Part shown: positions 42,870-51,233 of the stretch, in pieces | Layout: the number at the start of each line of letters is the position of its first letter | Position numbering within the stretch: position 1 is the first letter of the stretch | Origin: Alphaproteobacteria bacterium | GTDB lineage: Bacteria > Pseudomonadota > Alphaproteobacteria > Bin65 | Length of the DNA: 64,000 nucleotides | Assembly (NCBI GenBank): GCA_022819985.1 | Contig: JAJEGH010000012.1 | Span: 40,207-104,206 of the forward strand | Reading direction: 5' to 3' | The notes under the pieces: generated by a model | Seen by the model: the letters and a program-made list of their open reading frames with translations, nothing else | The model's database searches: none | What the model was told of the DNA's origin: nothing | Program-made: the position numbers and the translations under genes

Positions 42870-43901
42870 CTACCGCCAGCCGGCGCGGTCGGCCACGCGC
42901 ACCGCTTCCTTCTGGTATCTGGCGAGCTCGGACAGGGCCAGCGAATCGGCCTTGAACTCGCCGAAGTCGGCGACGGTCCTGCCGGGCTGGACATCCCTGC
43001 GCACCGGGTATTCGTTGACGATGCGGGCGTAGATCTCCTGGGCTTCCCTGCTCGCCAGGAACTCGATCAGCTTCACGGCGTTCGCCCGGTTCTTCGAATG
43101 CTTCGCCACGCCGGCGCCGGAGATGTTGACGTGGGCGCCCCGACCGGCAGTGCCGGGGCCCTTCTGGTTCGGCCAGAACAGGCGGACGGCGGCGGCGGCC
43201 TTGCGGTCGCGCTCCTTCTTCGACTTGGCGAGGCCGGCGAAATAGTAGGTGTTGGCGATCGCGATGTCGCATTCGCCGGCTGCAACGGCGCGGATCTGGT
43301 CGCGGTCGCCCCCGGCGGGCTTGCGGGCGAAATTCTTCACGAAGCCGTTGGCCCAGGCCTGCGTCTTGCCGGCGCCGTTGGCCGCAACGATCGAGGCGAT
43401 CAGCGACTGGTTATAGACGTTCGAGGAGGAGCGGATGCAGATGCGGCCCTTCCACTTGCCGTCGGCCAGCGCCTCGTAGGTCGACAGTTCCGACGGCTTG
43501 ACCTTTGCCGGGTTGTAGAAGATCGGGCGGCCGCGCACCGTGAGGCCGAACCAGTGGCCTTCCGGATGGCGGTAGCGCGCCGGGACGGCGGCGGCGAGCA
43601 TGGCGGAATTGAGGGGCTGGAAGGCGCCCAGAGCGTCGAGCCGGATCAGCCGCGCCGCATCCGTCGTCAGGATCACGTCGGCCGGGCTGGCGGCGCCTTC
43701 GGCCTCGAGCCGGGCGATCATGCCCCTCTTGAGATAGACGACCTTCGCCTCGATGCCGGTCTTTTCCCGGAACCGGTCGAGCAGCGGCTTCATCAGCACG
43801 GCCTGCCGGTAGGAATAGATGTTGACGTCGTTTGCGGCGGCGGCCGTGCCGGCTGCGGCGATGGCGAGCGCGCCGGCAAGAAGCGGGAGGAGCTTTCGCA
43901 T
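42870..43901 (-). CDS. Iron(III) ABC transporter substrate-binding protein (FutA/FbpA-like)
   Basis: 343 residues. The ATG at 43901 gives a signal peptide (MRKLLPLLAGALAIAAAG then TAAAAN); the longer frame upstream crosses the metY gene and is not used. The mature part begins DVNIYSYRQAVLMKPLLDRFREKTGIEAKVVYLKRG, and YYFAGLAKSKKERDRK and AHVNISGAGVAKHSKN are FbpA/FutA landmarks with the Tyr pair (NTYYF) that binds ferric iron. A Fur-like palindrome lies 24 bases upstream of the start. The permease and ATPase genes are not in the window. Confidence 0.92.
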   Translation of the reverse strand: MRKLLPLLAGALAIAAAGTAAAANDVNIYSYRQAVLMKPLLDRFREKTGIEAKVVYLKRGMIARLEAEGAASPADVILTTDAARLIRLDALGAFQPLNSAMLAAAVPARYRHPEGHWFGLTVRGRPIFYNPAKVKPSELSTYEALADGKWKGRICIRSSSNVYNQSLIASIVAANGAGKTQAWANGFVKNFARKPAGGDRDQIRAVAAGECDIAIANTYYFAGLAKSKKERDRKAAAAVRLFWPNQKGPGTAGRGAHVNISGAGVAKHSKNRANAVKLIEFLASREAQEIYARIVNEYPVRRDVQPGRTVADFGEFKADSLALSELARYQKEAVRVADRAGWR

Positions 43902-43924
43902 GGTTTCCGGTTCCCGGCTTGAAG

Positions 43925-43945
43925 TGCAATTGATAATTATTTGCA
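43925..43945 (-). promoter_or_regulatory. Fur-like operator upstream of the iron-binding protein gene
   Basis: TGCAA and TTGCA arms enclose an AT-rich centre containing TTGATAATTAT, a 21-base near-palindrome similar to alphaproteobacterial Fur/Mur boxes and to the E. coli GATAAT consensus. It is 24 bases from the ATG, a position suited to repression. Iron-dependent control is inferred. Confidence 0.5.
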
Positions 43946-44135
43946 AAATATCCGTTGGCCGCGTTTCGGCGCAATCCGGAAATTGCGAGCGATTCGCAAC
44001 AAGGTGTCGCAGGTCTGCTGCCGGGAACGTCATGCCCGGAGGCGGGGCGACGCCCGGTATGCACGCGCCGCGCCGCGCGCTTGACCGGCCTGCCCGGCCG
44101 TGGGAAGGCAGCGCACCCCGTTCGCGGAGCGCGCC

Positions 44136-45440
44136 ATGCTCGATCCCAAATTCCTCAAATTCGATACGCTGAGCCTCCATGCCGGCCAGCATCCGGATCC
44201 GGCGACCGGGGCCCGGGCGGTGCCGATCTACCAGACGACGTCCTACATGTTCCCGGACGTCGAGCACGCCGCTTCGCTGTTCAACCTCGAGCGGGCCGGC
44301 CACATCTATTCGCGCATTTCCAACCCGACGGTCGCGGTGCTGGAGGAAAGGCTGGCGGCGCTGGAGGGCGGCGTCGGCGCAATCTGTACCGCCAGCGGCA
44401 TGGCGGCGATCCATCTGGCCGTCGCGACGCTGATGGGGCAGGGCGGGCATATCGTGTCGTCCGGGTCGATCTACGGCGGCACCCACAACCTGTTCACCCA
44501 TACGCTGCCCCGCTTCGGCATCGAGACGACCTTCGTCGATCCGCGCGATCCGGCCGCCTTCGAGGCGGCGATCCGGCAGGAGACGAGGCTGGTGTTCGGC
44601 GAGACCCTGGGCAATCCGGGCCTGGAGGTCATGGACCTGCCGGCGATTGCGGAGATCGCCCACGGGCACGGCATCCCGCTGATGATCGACAGCACCTTCG
44701 CCACGCCCTGGCTGTTCCGGCCGTTCGATCACGGCGCGGACATCGTCATGCATTCGGTGACCAAGTTCCTCGGCGGGCACGGCGTGGCGATCGGCGGCGC
44801 GATTATCGACGGCGGCACCTTCGACTGGGAAGCCTCAGGCCGCTTCCCGACCATGACCGAGCCCTATGCCGGCTATCACGGCCTCGACTTCGCCGACGAG
44901 TTCGGCCCCGCCGCCTTCATCATGCGCGCCCGCGCCGAAGGCCTGCGCGATTTCGGCGCCGCCATGGCGCCGGCCAACGCCTTCTACCTGCTCCAGGGCG
45001 TCGAATCGCTGCCGGTGCGCATGGCGCGCCATGTCGAGAACACGCGCAGGATCGTGGCGTTCCTCGATGCCAGCCCGGACGTCGACTGGGTGAGCTATCC
45101 GGAACTGCCGTCCCATCCGGATCACGAGCTGGCCAAACGCCTGCTGCCGAAAGGCTGCGGCGCGATCTTCAGCTTCGGCATCAGGGGCGGGCGCGAGGCC
45201 GGCCGCCGTTTCATCGAGCGGCTCGGCCTGTTCTCCCATCTCGCCAATGTCGGCGACGCCAAGTCCCTCGTCATCCACCCGGCGAGCACGACGCACCAGC
45301 AGATGGACGCCGAAGCGCTCAAGGCCGCCGGCGTCGGGGAGGACCTGGTGCGCCTGTCGGTCGGCCTGGAGGATGCGGACGACCTGATCGACGATCTGGC
45401 GGCGGCGCTCCGGGCGTCGCAGAAGAGCCGGGCGGCTTGA
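44136..45440 (+). CDS. metY: O-acetylhomoserine sulfhydrylase (MetY-like)
   Basis: 434 residues, PLP-dependent Cys/Met metabolism family. The start MLDPKFLKFDTLSLHAGQHPD is the family N-terminus, 12 codons inside the longest frame. Conserved blocks: IYQTTSYMFPDVEHAASLFNLERAGHIYSRISNPT, the PLP phosphate-binding SGMAAIHLA, and the Schiff-base Lys in HSVTKFLGGHG. LVIHPASTTHQQMDAEALKAAGVGEDLVRLSVGLED matches the C-terminus. It makes homocysteine from O-acetylhomoserine and sulfide; a similar enzyme (MetZ) uses O-succinylhomoserine. No SAM riboswitch was recognised upstream. Confidence 0.92.
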   Translation: MLDPKFLKFDTLSLHAGQHPDPATGARAVPIYQTTSYMFPDVEHAASLFNLERAGHIYSRISNPTVAVLEERLAALEGGVGAICTASGMAAIHLAVATLMGQGGHIVSSGSIYGGTHNLFTHTLPRFGIETTFVDPRDPAAFEAAIRQETRLVFGETLGNPGLEVMDLPAIAEIAHGHGIPLMIDSTFATPWLFRPFDHGADIVMHSVTKFLGGHGVAIGGAIIDGGTFDWEASGRFPTMTEPYAGYHGLDFADEFGPAAFIMRARAEGLRDFGAAMAPANAFYLLQGVESLPVRMARHVENTRRIVAFLDASPDVDWVSYPELPSHPDHELAKRLLPKGCGAIFSFGIRGGREAGRRFIERLGLFSHLANVGDAKSLVIHPASTTHQQMDAEALKAAGVGEDLVRLSVGLEDADDLIDDLAAALRASQKSRAA

Positions 45441-45453
45441 GGGGGCGCGAATC

Positions 45454-46242
45454 ATGGAACTCAGCGTCAACGGCAAGCGCGTCTACGGCTCGACCGGCGG
45501 GCGGGACTTCGACCCCGCACAGGACCCGGTCGTCTTCCTGCACGGCAGCGGCATGGACCGCACGGTCTGGCAGTTGCAGACCCGCTATTTCGCCTGGCAC
45601 GGGCGCAGCGTGCTGGCGGTCGACCTGCCCGGCCACGGCAAGTCGGAGGGCCCGGCGCTCGCCAGCATCGAAGCCCAGGCCGAGTGGGTAATCGCCTTGC
45701 TGGACGCGGCCGCCGCCGCAGAGGCGGCGCTGGTCGGCCATTCGATGGGCGCGGCGCTGGCGTTGGAGACGGCCGCCGCGTATCCCGACCGGGTCAGCGC
45801 CATTGCGCTGTGCGGCGTCGCCGAGGCGATGCCGGTCCATCCGGAACTGCTGGCGGCGGGCCTGGAGGGCGCGCACCACGCCTTCGACCTCATCACCTCC
45901 TGGGGCTTCGACCGCAAGGCCCATCTCGGAGGTCACAAGGCGCCCGGCACCTGGATGACCGGCGGCGCCCTGCGTCTGCTGGAGCGCGGCCGGGACGCCG
46001 TGGTCGGCACCGACCTCGCTGCGTCGAACGCCTACAAGGGCGCGCCGGCCGCGGCGGCGAAAGTCCGCTGCCCGGCGCTGTTTGTGCTCGGCGACCGGGA
46101 CCGCATGACCCCGCCGCGCAACGCAAGGCCGCTGATCGAGGCGATCAACGGCGCAAGGGTCGAGACCATCGCCGATTGCGGCCACATGATGATGGTCGAA
46201 CGCCCCGACGAAACCCTGGATGCGCTGAGGACGCTGCTGTAG
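45454..46242 (+). CDS. Alpha/beta hydrolase
   Basis: 262 residues. VVFLHGSGMDRTVWQLQTRYFAWHGRSVLAVDLPGHGKSEGP supplies the oxyanion loop, ALVGHSMGAALALETAAAYPD is the nucleophile elbow with Ser, LFVLGDRDRMTPPRN holds the acid and DCGHMMMVERPDE the His. The catalytic triad is complete. It follows metY by 13 bases, so it is probably cotranscribed, perhaps acting on a thioester or lactone. The substrate is unknown. REP-like element C lies just behind. Confidence 0.88.
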   Translation: MELSVNGKRVYGSTGGRDFDPAQDPVVFLHGSGMDRTVWQLQTRYFAWHGRSVLAVDLPGHGKSEGPALASIEAQAEWVIALLDAAAAAEAALVGHSMGAALALETAAAYPDRVSAIALCGVAEAMPVHPELLAAGLEGAHHAFDLITSWGFDRKAHLGGHKAPGTWMTGGALRLLERGRDAVVGTDLAASNAYKGAPAAAAKVRCPALFVLGDRDRMTPPRNARPLIEAINGARVETIADCGHMMMVERPDETLDALRTLL

Positions 46243-46298
46243 CGGGGCGTGGCAGTGCGATTTCGCCGTCTCGGACAATCTCTACGCGGTACCGGGTC

Positions 46299-46410
46299 CC
46301 TCGATACGGCGCGCAAGCGCGCCTACTCGGGATGAGGTGTAAGGTGTTCGAGTTACTCCCTACGCCTCACCCTGAGTAGCCCCGGATTTCATCCGGGGCG
46401 TATCGAAGGG
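46299..46410. repeat. REP-like palindromic element, copy C
   Basis: The most compact copy: CCTCGATACGGCGCGC and GCCTACTCGGGATGAGG, a short centre, then CCTCACCCTGAGTAGCCCC, hairpin CCCCGGATTT/ATCCGGGG and GCGTATCGAAGGG. The two arms can pair to form a long imperfect hairpin. Same orientation as copies A and B. It occupies the gap between the hydrolase and the convergent DUF4870-like gene. Confidence 0.85.
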
Positions 46411-46459
46411 CCGGAAGTCTCAGTGGGTATGCGTCGGTTCGGCGCCGCACCGCGCCGTC

Positions 46460-46825
46460 TCACCACAGCCAGGATTCGACCTTCGGATAGGGCGCGCGCT
46501 GGCCGAGATATTGCAGGCCCTTGACGGTGCGCACGATCCACCAGATCAGGGCCGCCACGAGGATCAGCCAGCCGACGAAGATGAACACGGTCGCCACGCC
46601 GACGGCGCTGTAGAGCAGGCCGATCCAGAAGGTTCGGATCTGGAAGCGGTAATGGTCGGCGGCCCATTCGGCGGCGCCGCTTCGGCTGACATAGGCGATG
46701 ATGACGCCGGCGATGGCGAGCACGCCGAACACGATGGCGCCGAGATAGAGGAAATAGACGATCTTCGCGTTGCCGCTGCCGTCCGGGGCCGGGTTTTCGG
46801 ACGGCAGGATGTCAGCGTTCGGCAT
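46460..46825 (-). CDS. DUF4870-like small membrane protein
   Basis: 121 residues with three hydrophobic segments (KIVYFLYLGAIVFGVLAIAGVIIAYV, IRTFWIGLLYSAVGVATVFIF, and WLILVAALIWWIVRTVKGL). The conserved HYRFQIRTFW and the terminal RTVKGLQYLGQRAPYP are typical of DUF4870/Tic20-like proteins, membrane proteins of unknown role. The first 22 residues are polar. It ends 49 bases after the REP-like element C and starts 22 bases downstream of the cnoX stop on the same strand, probably one transcript. Confidence 0.8.
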   Translation of the reverse strand: MPNADILPSENPAPDGSGNAKIVYFLYLGAIVFGVLAIAGVIIAYVSRSGAAEWAADHYRFQIRTFWIGLLYSAVGVATVFIFVGWLILVAALIWWIVRTVKGLQYLGQRAPYPKVESWLW

Positions 46826-46847
46826 CGGTCGGGGCCGCCCGCTTTTC

Positions 46848-47771
46848 CTACGAGAACAGCACCGACGACAGGCCGCGCCGGCCCTTCTGCGTCAGCGGGT
46901 GGCCCGGTCCCAGGGCGTCGAAGAACTTGAGCAGCAGCTTGCGCGCCTTGGCGTCCTCCCATTCCCGGTCGCGCCGGATGCTCTCGATCAGCGCGTCGAT
47001 GGCGTCTCCGGCCTGGCCGCGGGCGTAGAGGGCGCAGGCCAGGTCATAATGCGCCTGGAGATCGGCGGGATCGGCCTCGATCCGGGCCCGCAGCGCCTCG
47101 GGATCGCCGGTCTCGCCGAGATCGTCGATCAGGGCGAGCGCCGCCCGGGCGGCCACGACATCCGGCTCCTTCGCCATTTCCTCCGGCAACTGGCCGAGCA
47201 TCTGGCGCGCCTGGTCCGGCTGGCCGAGCATGATCGCCGCGCGCGCCAGGCCGACCAGCGCCGCCGCGTTGGCGCCGTCGAGCTCGAGGATGCGCGAATA
47301 CAGGCCTGCCGCGGCGCCGCCGTCGCCCCGGTCGAGCGCGGCGCGGGCCTCGCCGAGCATCTGGTCGACGACCGGGTCGGCCGGCGGCGCGGCGCCCGGC
47401 GCGGCCGCGGCGAGCCGCTCGACGAACTGGCGAAGCTGGCTTTCCGGCTGGGCGCCGACGAAGCCGTCGACCGGCCGGCCGCCGGCGAAGGCGAAGACGG
47501 CGGGAATCGACTGCACGCGCAACTGGCCGGCCAGGGCCTGGTTCTTGTCGACGTCGATCTTGACCAGCCGGACCTTGCCGTTCTGCTCCTTCACGACCTT
47601 TTCGAGGGCCGGGCCGAGCTGCTTGCACGGGCCGCACCAGGTCGCCCAGAAATCGACGATCACCGGCGCCTCCTGCGACGCCTCGATCACGTCTGCCGCG
47701 AAGTTGGCGGTGTCCGAATCCTTGATCACGTCGGCGCCCGCCGCGCCGCCTTCGCCGATCAGCATGTCCAT
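46848..47771 (-). CDS. cnoX: Thioredoxin-like co-chaperone with TPR domain
   Basis: 307 residues. The thioredoxin domain (residues about 15-120) has the active site FWATWCGPCKQLGPALE with both Cys (46 and 49), as in some CnoX/YbbN proteins; E. coli CnoX itself has SxxC. The C-terminal two-thirds is a TPR-like helical repeat domain (LDRGDGGAAAGLYSRILELDGANAAALVGLARAAI, LRARIEADPADLQAHYDLACALYARGQAGDAIDALIESIRRDREWED). CnoX protects proteins from oxidation and hands them to GroEL or DnaK. The gene is followed by the DUF4870-like gene. Confidence 0.92.
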   Translation of the reverse strand: MDMLIGEGGAAGADVIKDSDTANFAADVIEASQEAPVIVDFWATWCGPCKQLGPALEKVVKEQNGKVRLVKIDVDKNQALAGQLRVQSIPAVFAFAGGRPVDGFVGAQPESQLRQFVERLAAAAPGAAPPADPVVDQMLGEARAALDRGDGGAAAGLYSRILELDGANAAALVGLARAAIMLGQPDQARQMLGQLPEEMAKEPDVVAARAALALIDDLGETGDPEALRARIEADPADLQAHYDLACALYARGQAGDAIDALIESIRRDREWEDAKARKLLLKFFDALGPGHPLTQKGRRGLSSVLFS

Positions 47772-47877
47772 GAAAGCTCCTGCACCCTCGGGTGGTCGCG
47801 TCGCATCTTACATGGCGGAGCGTGCCGCACCGGGCAAGGGGATGGAAGCGCGCGGGTCTCCCGCCCGGCAGGTGGCC

Positions 47878-48384
47878 TCAATCCGGCGCGGCTTCGAGGT
47901 CCATGATCTGCGGATCGTGGCCGCAGCTTCGGACGAAGGCGAGCAGATCGGCGCCGGCGATCGTCGTCGTCGCGTCGTTGCGCAGCGGATGGATGTTGAC
48001 CAGCCGGTGTTCCATCAGCCCTTCGTCCAAGATCACCGTGACCCGGCGATCCGCGTCGTTGATCAGGCCGAAGGGCGTGACCGCGCCGGGCGTGACCCCG
48101 AGCACCTCCATCAGCAGTTCCGGGCTGCCGAAGGACAGCGACCCGCGGGCGCCGATGCGCTTGCGGAAGGCCTTGAGGTCGACCGGCCGGTCCTCCTCCG
48201 CGACGACCAGCCAGAGCCGCTTGTTCTTGTCGCGCAGGAACAGGTTCTTGACATGGCCGCCGTCCAGTTCGCCGCGCAGCGCCTTGCTCTCCGCCACGGT
48301 ATGAAGCGGCGGATGCTCGGCGGTGGTCCAGTCCAGGCCCAGGGATTCGAGCCGGGAGTAGAGCTGCTGTTCGGTGGCGGGCAT
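47878..48384 (-). CDS. prdX: Prolyl-tRNA editing protein (ProXp/YbaK family)
   Basis: 168 residues. Free-standing trans-editing domain homologous to the INS domain of prolyl-tRNA synthetase, hydrolysing mischarged Ala-tRNA(Pro) or Cys-tRNA(Pro). Landmarks: EHPPLHTVAESKALRGELDGGHVKNLFLRDKNKRLWLVVA, with the catalytic Lys near residue 46, and GSLSFGSPELLMEVLGVTPGAVTPFGLIND, with the GxxxP motif that positions the substrate. The closing HPLRNDATTTIAGADLLAFV is also family-typical. It is monocistronic on the minus strand, divergent from the tRNA-Gly gene. Confidence 0.9.
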   Translation of the reverse strand: MPATEQQLYSRLESLGLDWTTAEHPPLHTVAESKALRGELDGGHVKNLFLRDKNKRLWLVVAEEDRPVDLKAFRKRIGARGSLSFGSPELLMEVLGVTPGAVTPFGLINDADRRVTVILDEGLMEHRLVNIHPLRNDATTTIAGADLLAFVRSCGHDPQIMDLEAAPD

Positions 48385-48506
48385 CGGAGTTCTTCGGGTC
48401 GTCGGTAACGGCGGGACAGGCGCGGGCGGGCGGGCTTCCGGCTTGAAATCCGGAGGGGCCTATCTAACTGTGACGCAGCCGCGACGCCAGCCCTTGCGCT
48501 TCATCC

Positions 48507-48534
48507 TTGTCAATTCCGGGGGCCGGCGTATAGT
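48507..48534 (+). promoter_or_regulatory. Promoter of the tRNA-Gly gene
   Basis: TTGTCA, 16-base spacer, TATAGT, with the mature tRNA beginning 52 bases after the -10 box. This is a near-consensus sigma70 promoter as expected for a tRNA gene. Confidence 0.55.
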
Positions 48535-48586
48535 CCGCGGCTTCACGGGCGGTCCGGGCCTGTCCAGGGCTGCCGCCAGAGTCTGC

Positions 48587-48661
48587 GCGGGAGTAGCTCA
48601 GAGGTAGAGCATCACGTTGCCAACGTGAGGGTCGCGAGTTCAAATCTCGTCTCCCGCTCCA
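48587..48661 (+). tRNA. tRNA-Gly (anticodon GCC)
   Basis: 75 nucleotides including an encoded CCA end. Acceptor stem GCGGGAG pairs with CTCCCGC; the D arm is TAGCTCAGAGGTAGAGCA; the anticodon stem TCACG/CGTGA encloses TTGCCAA with anticodon GCC at 48619-48621; the T arm contains GAGTTCAAATCTC. All stems pair fully. It stands alone between prdX (divergent) and leuB (185 bases downstream). Confidence 0.97.
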
Positions 48662-48845
48662 GACTTCCCCGGTAAATCCGTTCCCGTTCCGCAGCGCCAT
48701 TCGCGCCTTGAAACCCTGCCCGGCAGGCGGTATCGGCTGGCCGTCGAACGGCCCTGCCCGCCATTGCTTCCGGACAGCGAAGCCCCTCCGGAACACCCGC
48801 CGGCGGGCCGGCGCCAGGGCGAATGGCCAGCGCGAAAGAAATACC

Positions 48846-49961
48846 ATGAGCACCAACAAGTCCCTCCTCATCCTGCCGGGCGACGGCATCGGCCCCGAAG
48901 TGATGGACCAGGTCGTCCGGGTCGCCGACTGGTTCGGCCGGGAACGGGCAGTGAAGTTCGATCTGGACGACGGCATCTGCGGCGGCGCGGCGCTCGACGC
49001 CGAGGGCACGGCGATGCCCGACGCGGTGATGGCCAAGGCGAAGGCCAGCGACGCCGTGATGTTCGGCGCCGTCGGCGGCCCGAAATGGGACGCCAACCCC
49101 TTCCACCTCAAGCCGGAACAGGGCCTGCTGCGCCTGCGCAAGGAGCTCGACCTGTTCGCCAACCTGCGCCCGGCGCTCTGCTTCGAGGCGCTGGCCGAAG
49201 CCTCCTCGCTGAAGGCCGACCTCGTCTCCGGCCTCGACATCGTGATCGTGCGGGAGCTCACCGGCGGCGTCTATTTCGGCGAGCCGCGCGGCATCGAGAC
49301 CCTGGCCGACGGCAGCCGCAAGGGCGTCGACACCCAGCTCTACACCACGCCGGAGATCCACCGCATTGCAAGGGTCGCCTTCGAGCTGGCGCGCAAGCGG
49401 CGCAACCTGGTGCATTCCTCGGAGAAGTCGAACGTCATGCACACCGGCGTGCTGTGGCGCGAGGAGGTGACGGCGGTCCACGAGGCCGAATACGCCGATG
49501 TCGAGTTGCGGCACATCCTGTCCGACAACTGCGCCATGCAACTCGTGCGCGCGCCCAAGCAGTTCGACGTGATCGTGACCGACAACCTGTTCGGCGACAT
49601 GCTGTCCGACGTCGCCGCCATGCTGACCGGCTCGCTCGGCATGCTGCCCTCGGCCTCGCTCGGCGCGGAAGACCCGGCGACCGGCAAGCGCCACGCGCTC
49701 TACGAGCCGGTCCACGGCTCGGCGCCGGACATCGCCGGCCAGGGCGTCGCCAACCCGCTCGCCTGCATCCTCAGCTTCGCGATGGCGCTGCGCTATTCCT
49801 TCGACCTGGGCGACGAGGCCGACATGCTGGAGGCCGCGGTCGCCGGGGTGCTCGCCAAGGGCCTGCGCACCGCCGACCTCGCGCAGGCGAACACATCGCG
49901 CGTCTCCACCGCCGAAATGGGCGACGCCGTCCTGCGGGGGCTGGAGCAGGCGGCGGGGTAG
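48846..49961 (+). CDS. leuB: 3-isopropylmalate dehydrogenase
   Basis: 371 residues. It catalyses the third step of leucine biosynthesis, the oxidative decarboxylation of 3-isopropylmalate with NAD. The start [20 protein letters not shown] gives the family N-terminus, 46 codons inside the longest frame. Signature residues: [21 protein letters not shown] (substrate Arg residues), [15 protein letters not shown] (Tyr), [18 protein letters not shown] (Lys), and the metal-binding Asp residues in [17 protein letters not shown]. leuC, leuD and asd, often beside leuB, are not within the window; the defence pair follows immediately. Confidence 0.95.
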   Translation: MSTNKSLLILPGDGIGPEVMDQVVRVADWFGRERAVKFDLDDGICGGAALDAEGTAMPDAVMAKAKASDAVMFGAVGGPKWDANPFHLKPEQGLLRLRKELDLFANLRPALCFEALAEASSLKADLVSGLDIVIVRELTGGVYFGEPRGIETLADGSRKGVDTQLYTTPEIHRIARVAFELARKRRNLVHSSEKSNVMHTGVLWREEVTAVHEAEYADVELRHILSDNCAMQLVRAPKQFDVIVTDNLFGDMLSDVAAMLTGSLGMLPSASLGAEDPATGKRHALYEPVHGSAPDIAGQGVANPLACILSFAMALRYSFDLGDEADMLEAAVAGVLAKGLRTADLAQANTSRVSTAEMGDAVLRGLEQAAG

Positions 49962-49977
49962 GGAGCCCGATTTTAGG

Positions 49978-50005
49978 TTGAAATTGCCGGGAAAAGGACT
50001 ATTAT
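49978..50005 (+). promoter_or_regulatory. Candidate promoter of the RloA-RloB pair
   Basis: TTGAAA, 16-base spacer, TATTAT, starting 16 bases after the leuB stop in AT-rich sequence and 40 bases ahead of the ATPase ATG. A ribosome-binding AAGAAGG is placed 7 bases before that ATG. Confidence 0.45.
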
Positions 50006-50044
50006 AAGCCTACTTTGACGTAATTTCTGCAAAGAAGGCGCGAA

Positions 50045-51229
50045 ATGCTCCGAAAATTCCGGGTCAAGAACTTCCTCTCGTTCCGCGACTGGCAGACCCT
50101 CGACCTCACCGTGGCGGCCAACGCCCCGGACCTGCCCGGCCGCTTCGTGCAGTCCGTCCCCGGCTCCAAGGACCGCTTCCCCACCTTCGTCGCCATCTTC
50201 GGCGCGAATGCCTCGGGGAAGACGAACATTTTGCGTGCGATTTCCTTTTTGGAAATGTTTGTGCGAACTTCCCATCAAAACCAACCAAATGAACCTATCA
50301 AAGTAATTCAATTCTTAGGAGAAAATTTTGGCAAAGAAACTACAGAATTTGAAGTCGAATTCGATGCGCCATTCGATAATGAACGGGAAAAAGTAAAATA
50401 CTCATACCGATTAGCAATATCTCCAGACCACCGAGTTGTCTTAGAAGAAGACCTTAAATACTATCGGGGCAATAGGCCAAGGCGATTGTTTTCTCGAAAC
50501 CGGCAGGAATTTAGGTTTGGCGAAGACTTTAAACTGCACCACAAAGATCTGTCCATCAGCAAGATTAGAGACAACTGTAGCGTAATTACAATTTTAGCAC
50601 AATTTAACCACCCAATCAGCACGAGCATTTTAGAGAATTTTTTTTCATTTAGCTCGAATGTACCTAGTATAGACGCGGGTGAGGAGCAGGTGATTTTGGA
50701 AGCGTCCTTCTATTATGAGAACAGCCCAGAGTTGCTGGAAGGTTTTCTCGAATTCTCGAAAAAATTTGATATTGGCATAGAAAAAATTGAATTTACGTCT
50801 TCGCCTGGTGGCTCACTTCCAATGTTTAGTCATCGCGGTATCTCACACTCAATTTGGCATAACTTGGAATCTCATGGCACAAAAAAGATCTTTTCGCTAT
50901 TTCCAATATTATTCTTCGCTCAACATTTTGGAAGAATTGCTTTTGTGGACGAGTTGGATAACGCGATACACTCTCTCATTTTGCCGGAAATTATCGATCT
51001 CTTTGTCGATCCAGTCCGAAATCCGAACAATGCACAGTTGATTGCCGCCTGCCAAAATCCGGGCATATTACAAAATTTGGAGAAGGAGGAAGTATTTTTT
51101 ACGGAGAAAGGCGCCGAAGGCGCGACAGAAATTTACGGCTTGAAAGACATTAGAGGCGTACGCCGGGAGAGCAATATTTACGCGAACTATCTCGCCGGCG
51201 CTTTCGGCGGGGTGCCGAAAGTCGCGTAG
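50045..51229 (+). CDS. RloA-like AAA ATPase of a defence pair, with AT-rich core
   Basis: 394 residues of the AAA_15/21 type (SMC/ABC-like) ATPases. Walker A is FVAIFGANASGKTNILRA (G53-T60), the signature-like ESHGTKKIFSLF follows late, Walker B is RIAFVDELDNAIHSLILPEI, and the closing LIAACQNPGILQN takes the place of the His-switch loop. The N-terminal VKNFLSFRDWQTLDLT is the usual opening. Such ATPases pair with RloB-like or TOPRIM nucleases in phage defence. The gene is a mosaic: about the first 180 bases and the last 60 are GC-rich like the genome, while 50226-51170 is strongly AT-rich (19 G/C of 60 in one line, against 46 of 60 upstream). It ends 4 bases before the RloB-like gene. Confidence 0.85.
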   Translation: MLRKFRVKNFLSFRDWQTLDLTVAANAPDLPGRFVQSVPGSKDRFPTFVAIFGANASGKTNILRAISFLEMFVRTSHQNQPNEPIKVIQFLGENFGKETTEFEVEFDAPFDNEREKVKYSYRLAISPDHRVVLEEDLKYYRGNRPRRLFSRNRQEFRFGEDFKLHHKDLSISKIRDNCSVITILAQFNHPISTSILENFFSFSSNVPSIDAGEEQVILEASFYYENSPELLEGFLEFSKKFDIGIEKIEFTSSPGGSLPMFSHRGISHSIWHNLESHGTKKIFSLFPILFFAQHFGRIAFVDELDNAIHSLILPEIIDLFVDPVRNPNNAQLIAACQNPGILQNLEKEEVFFTEKGAEGATEIYGLKDIRGVRRESNIYANYLAGAFGGVPKVA

Positions 51230-51233
51230 CGGC

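Noticed and set aside
43946..44135. SAM riboswitch upstream of metY
   Set aside because: I looked for SAM-II and SAM-I type conserved words and pairing and found none; the stretch is plain GC-rich spacer.
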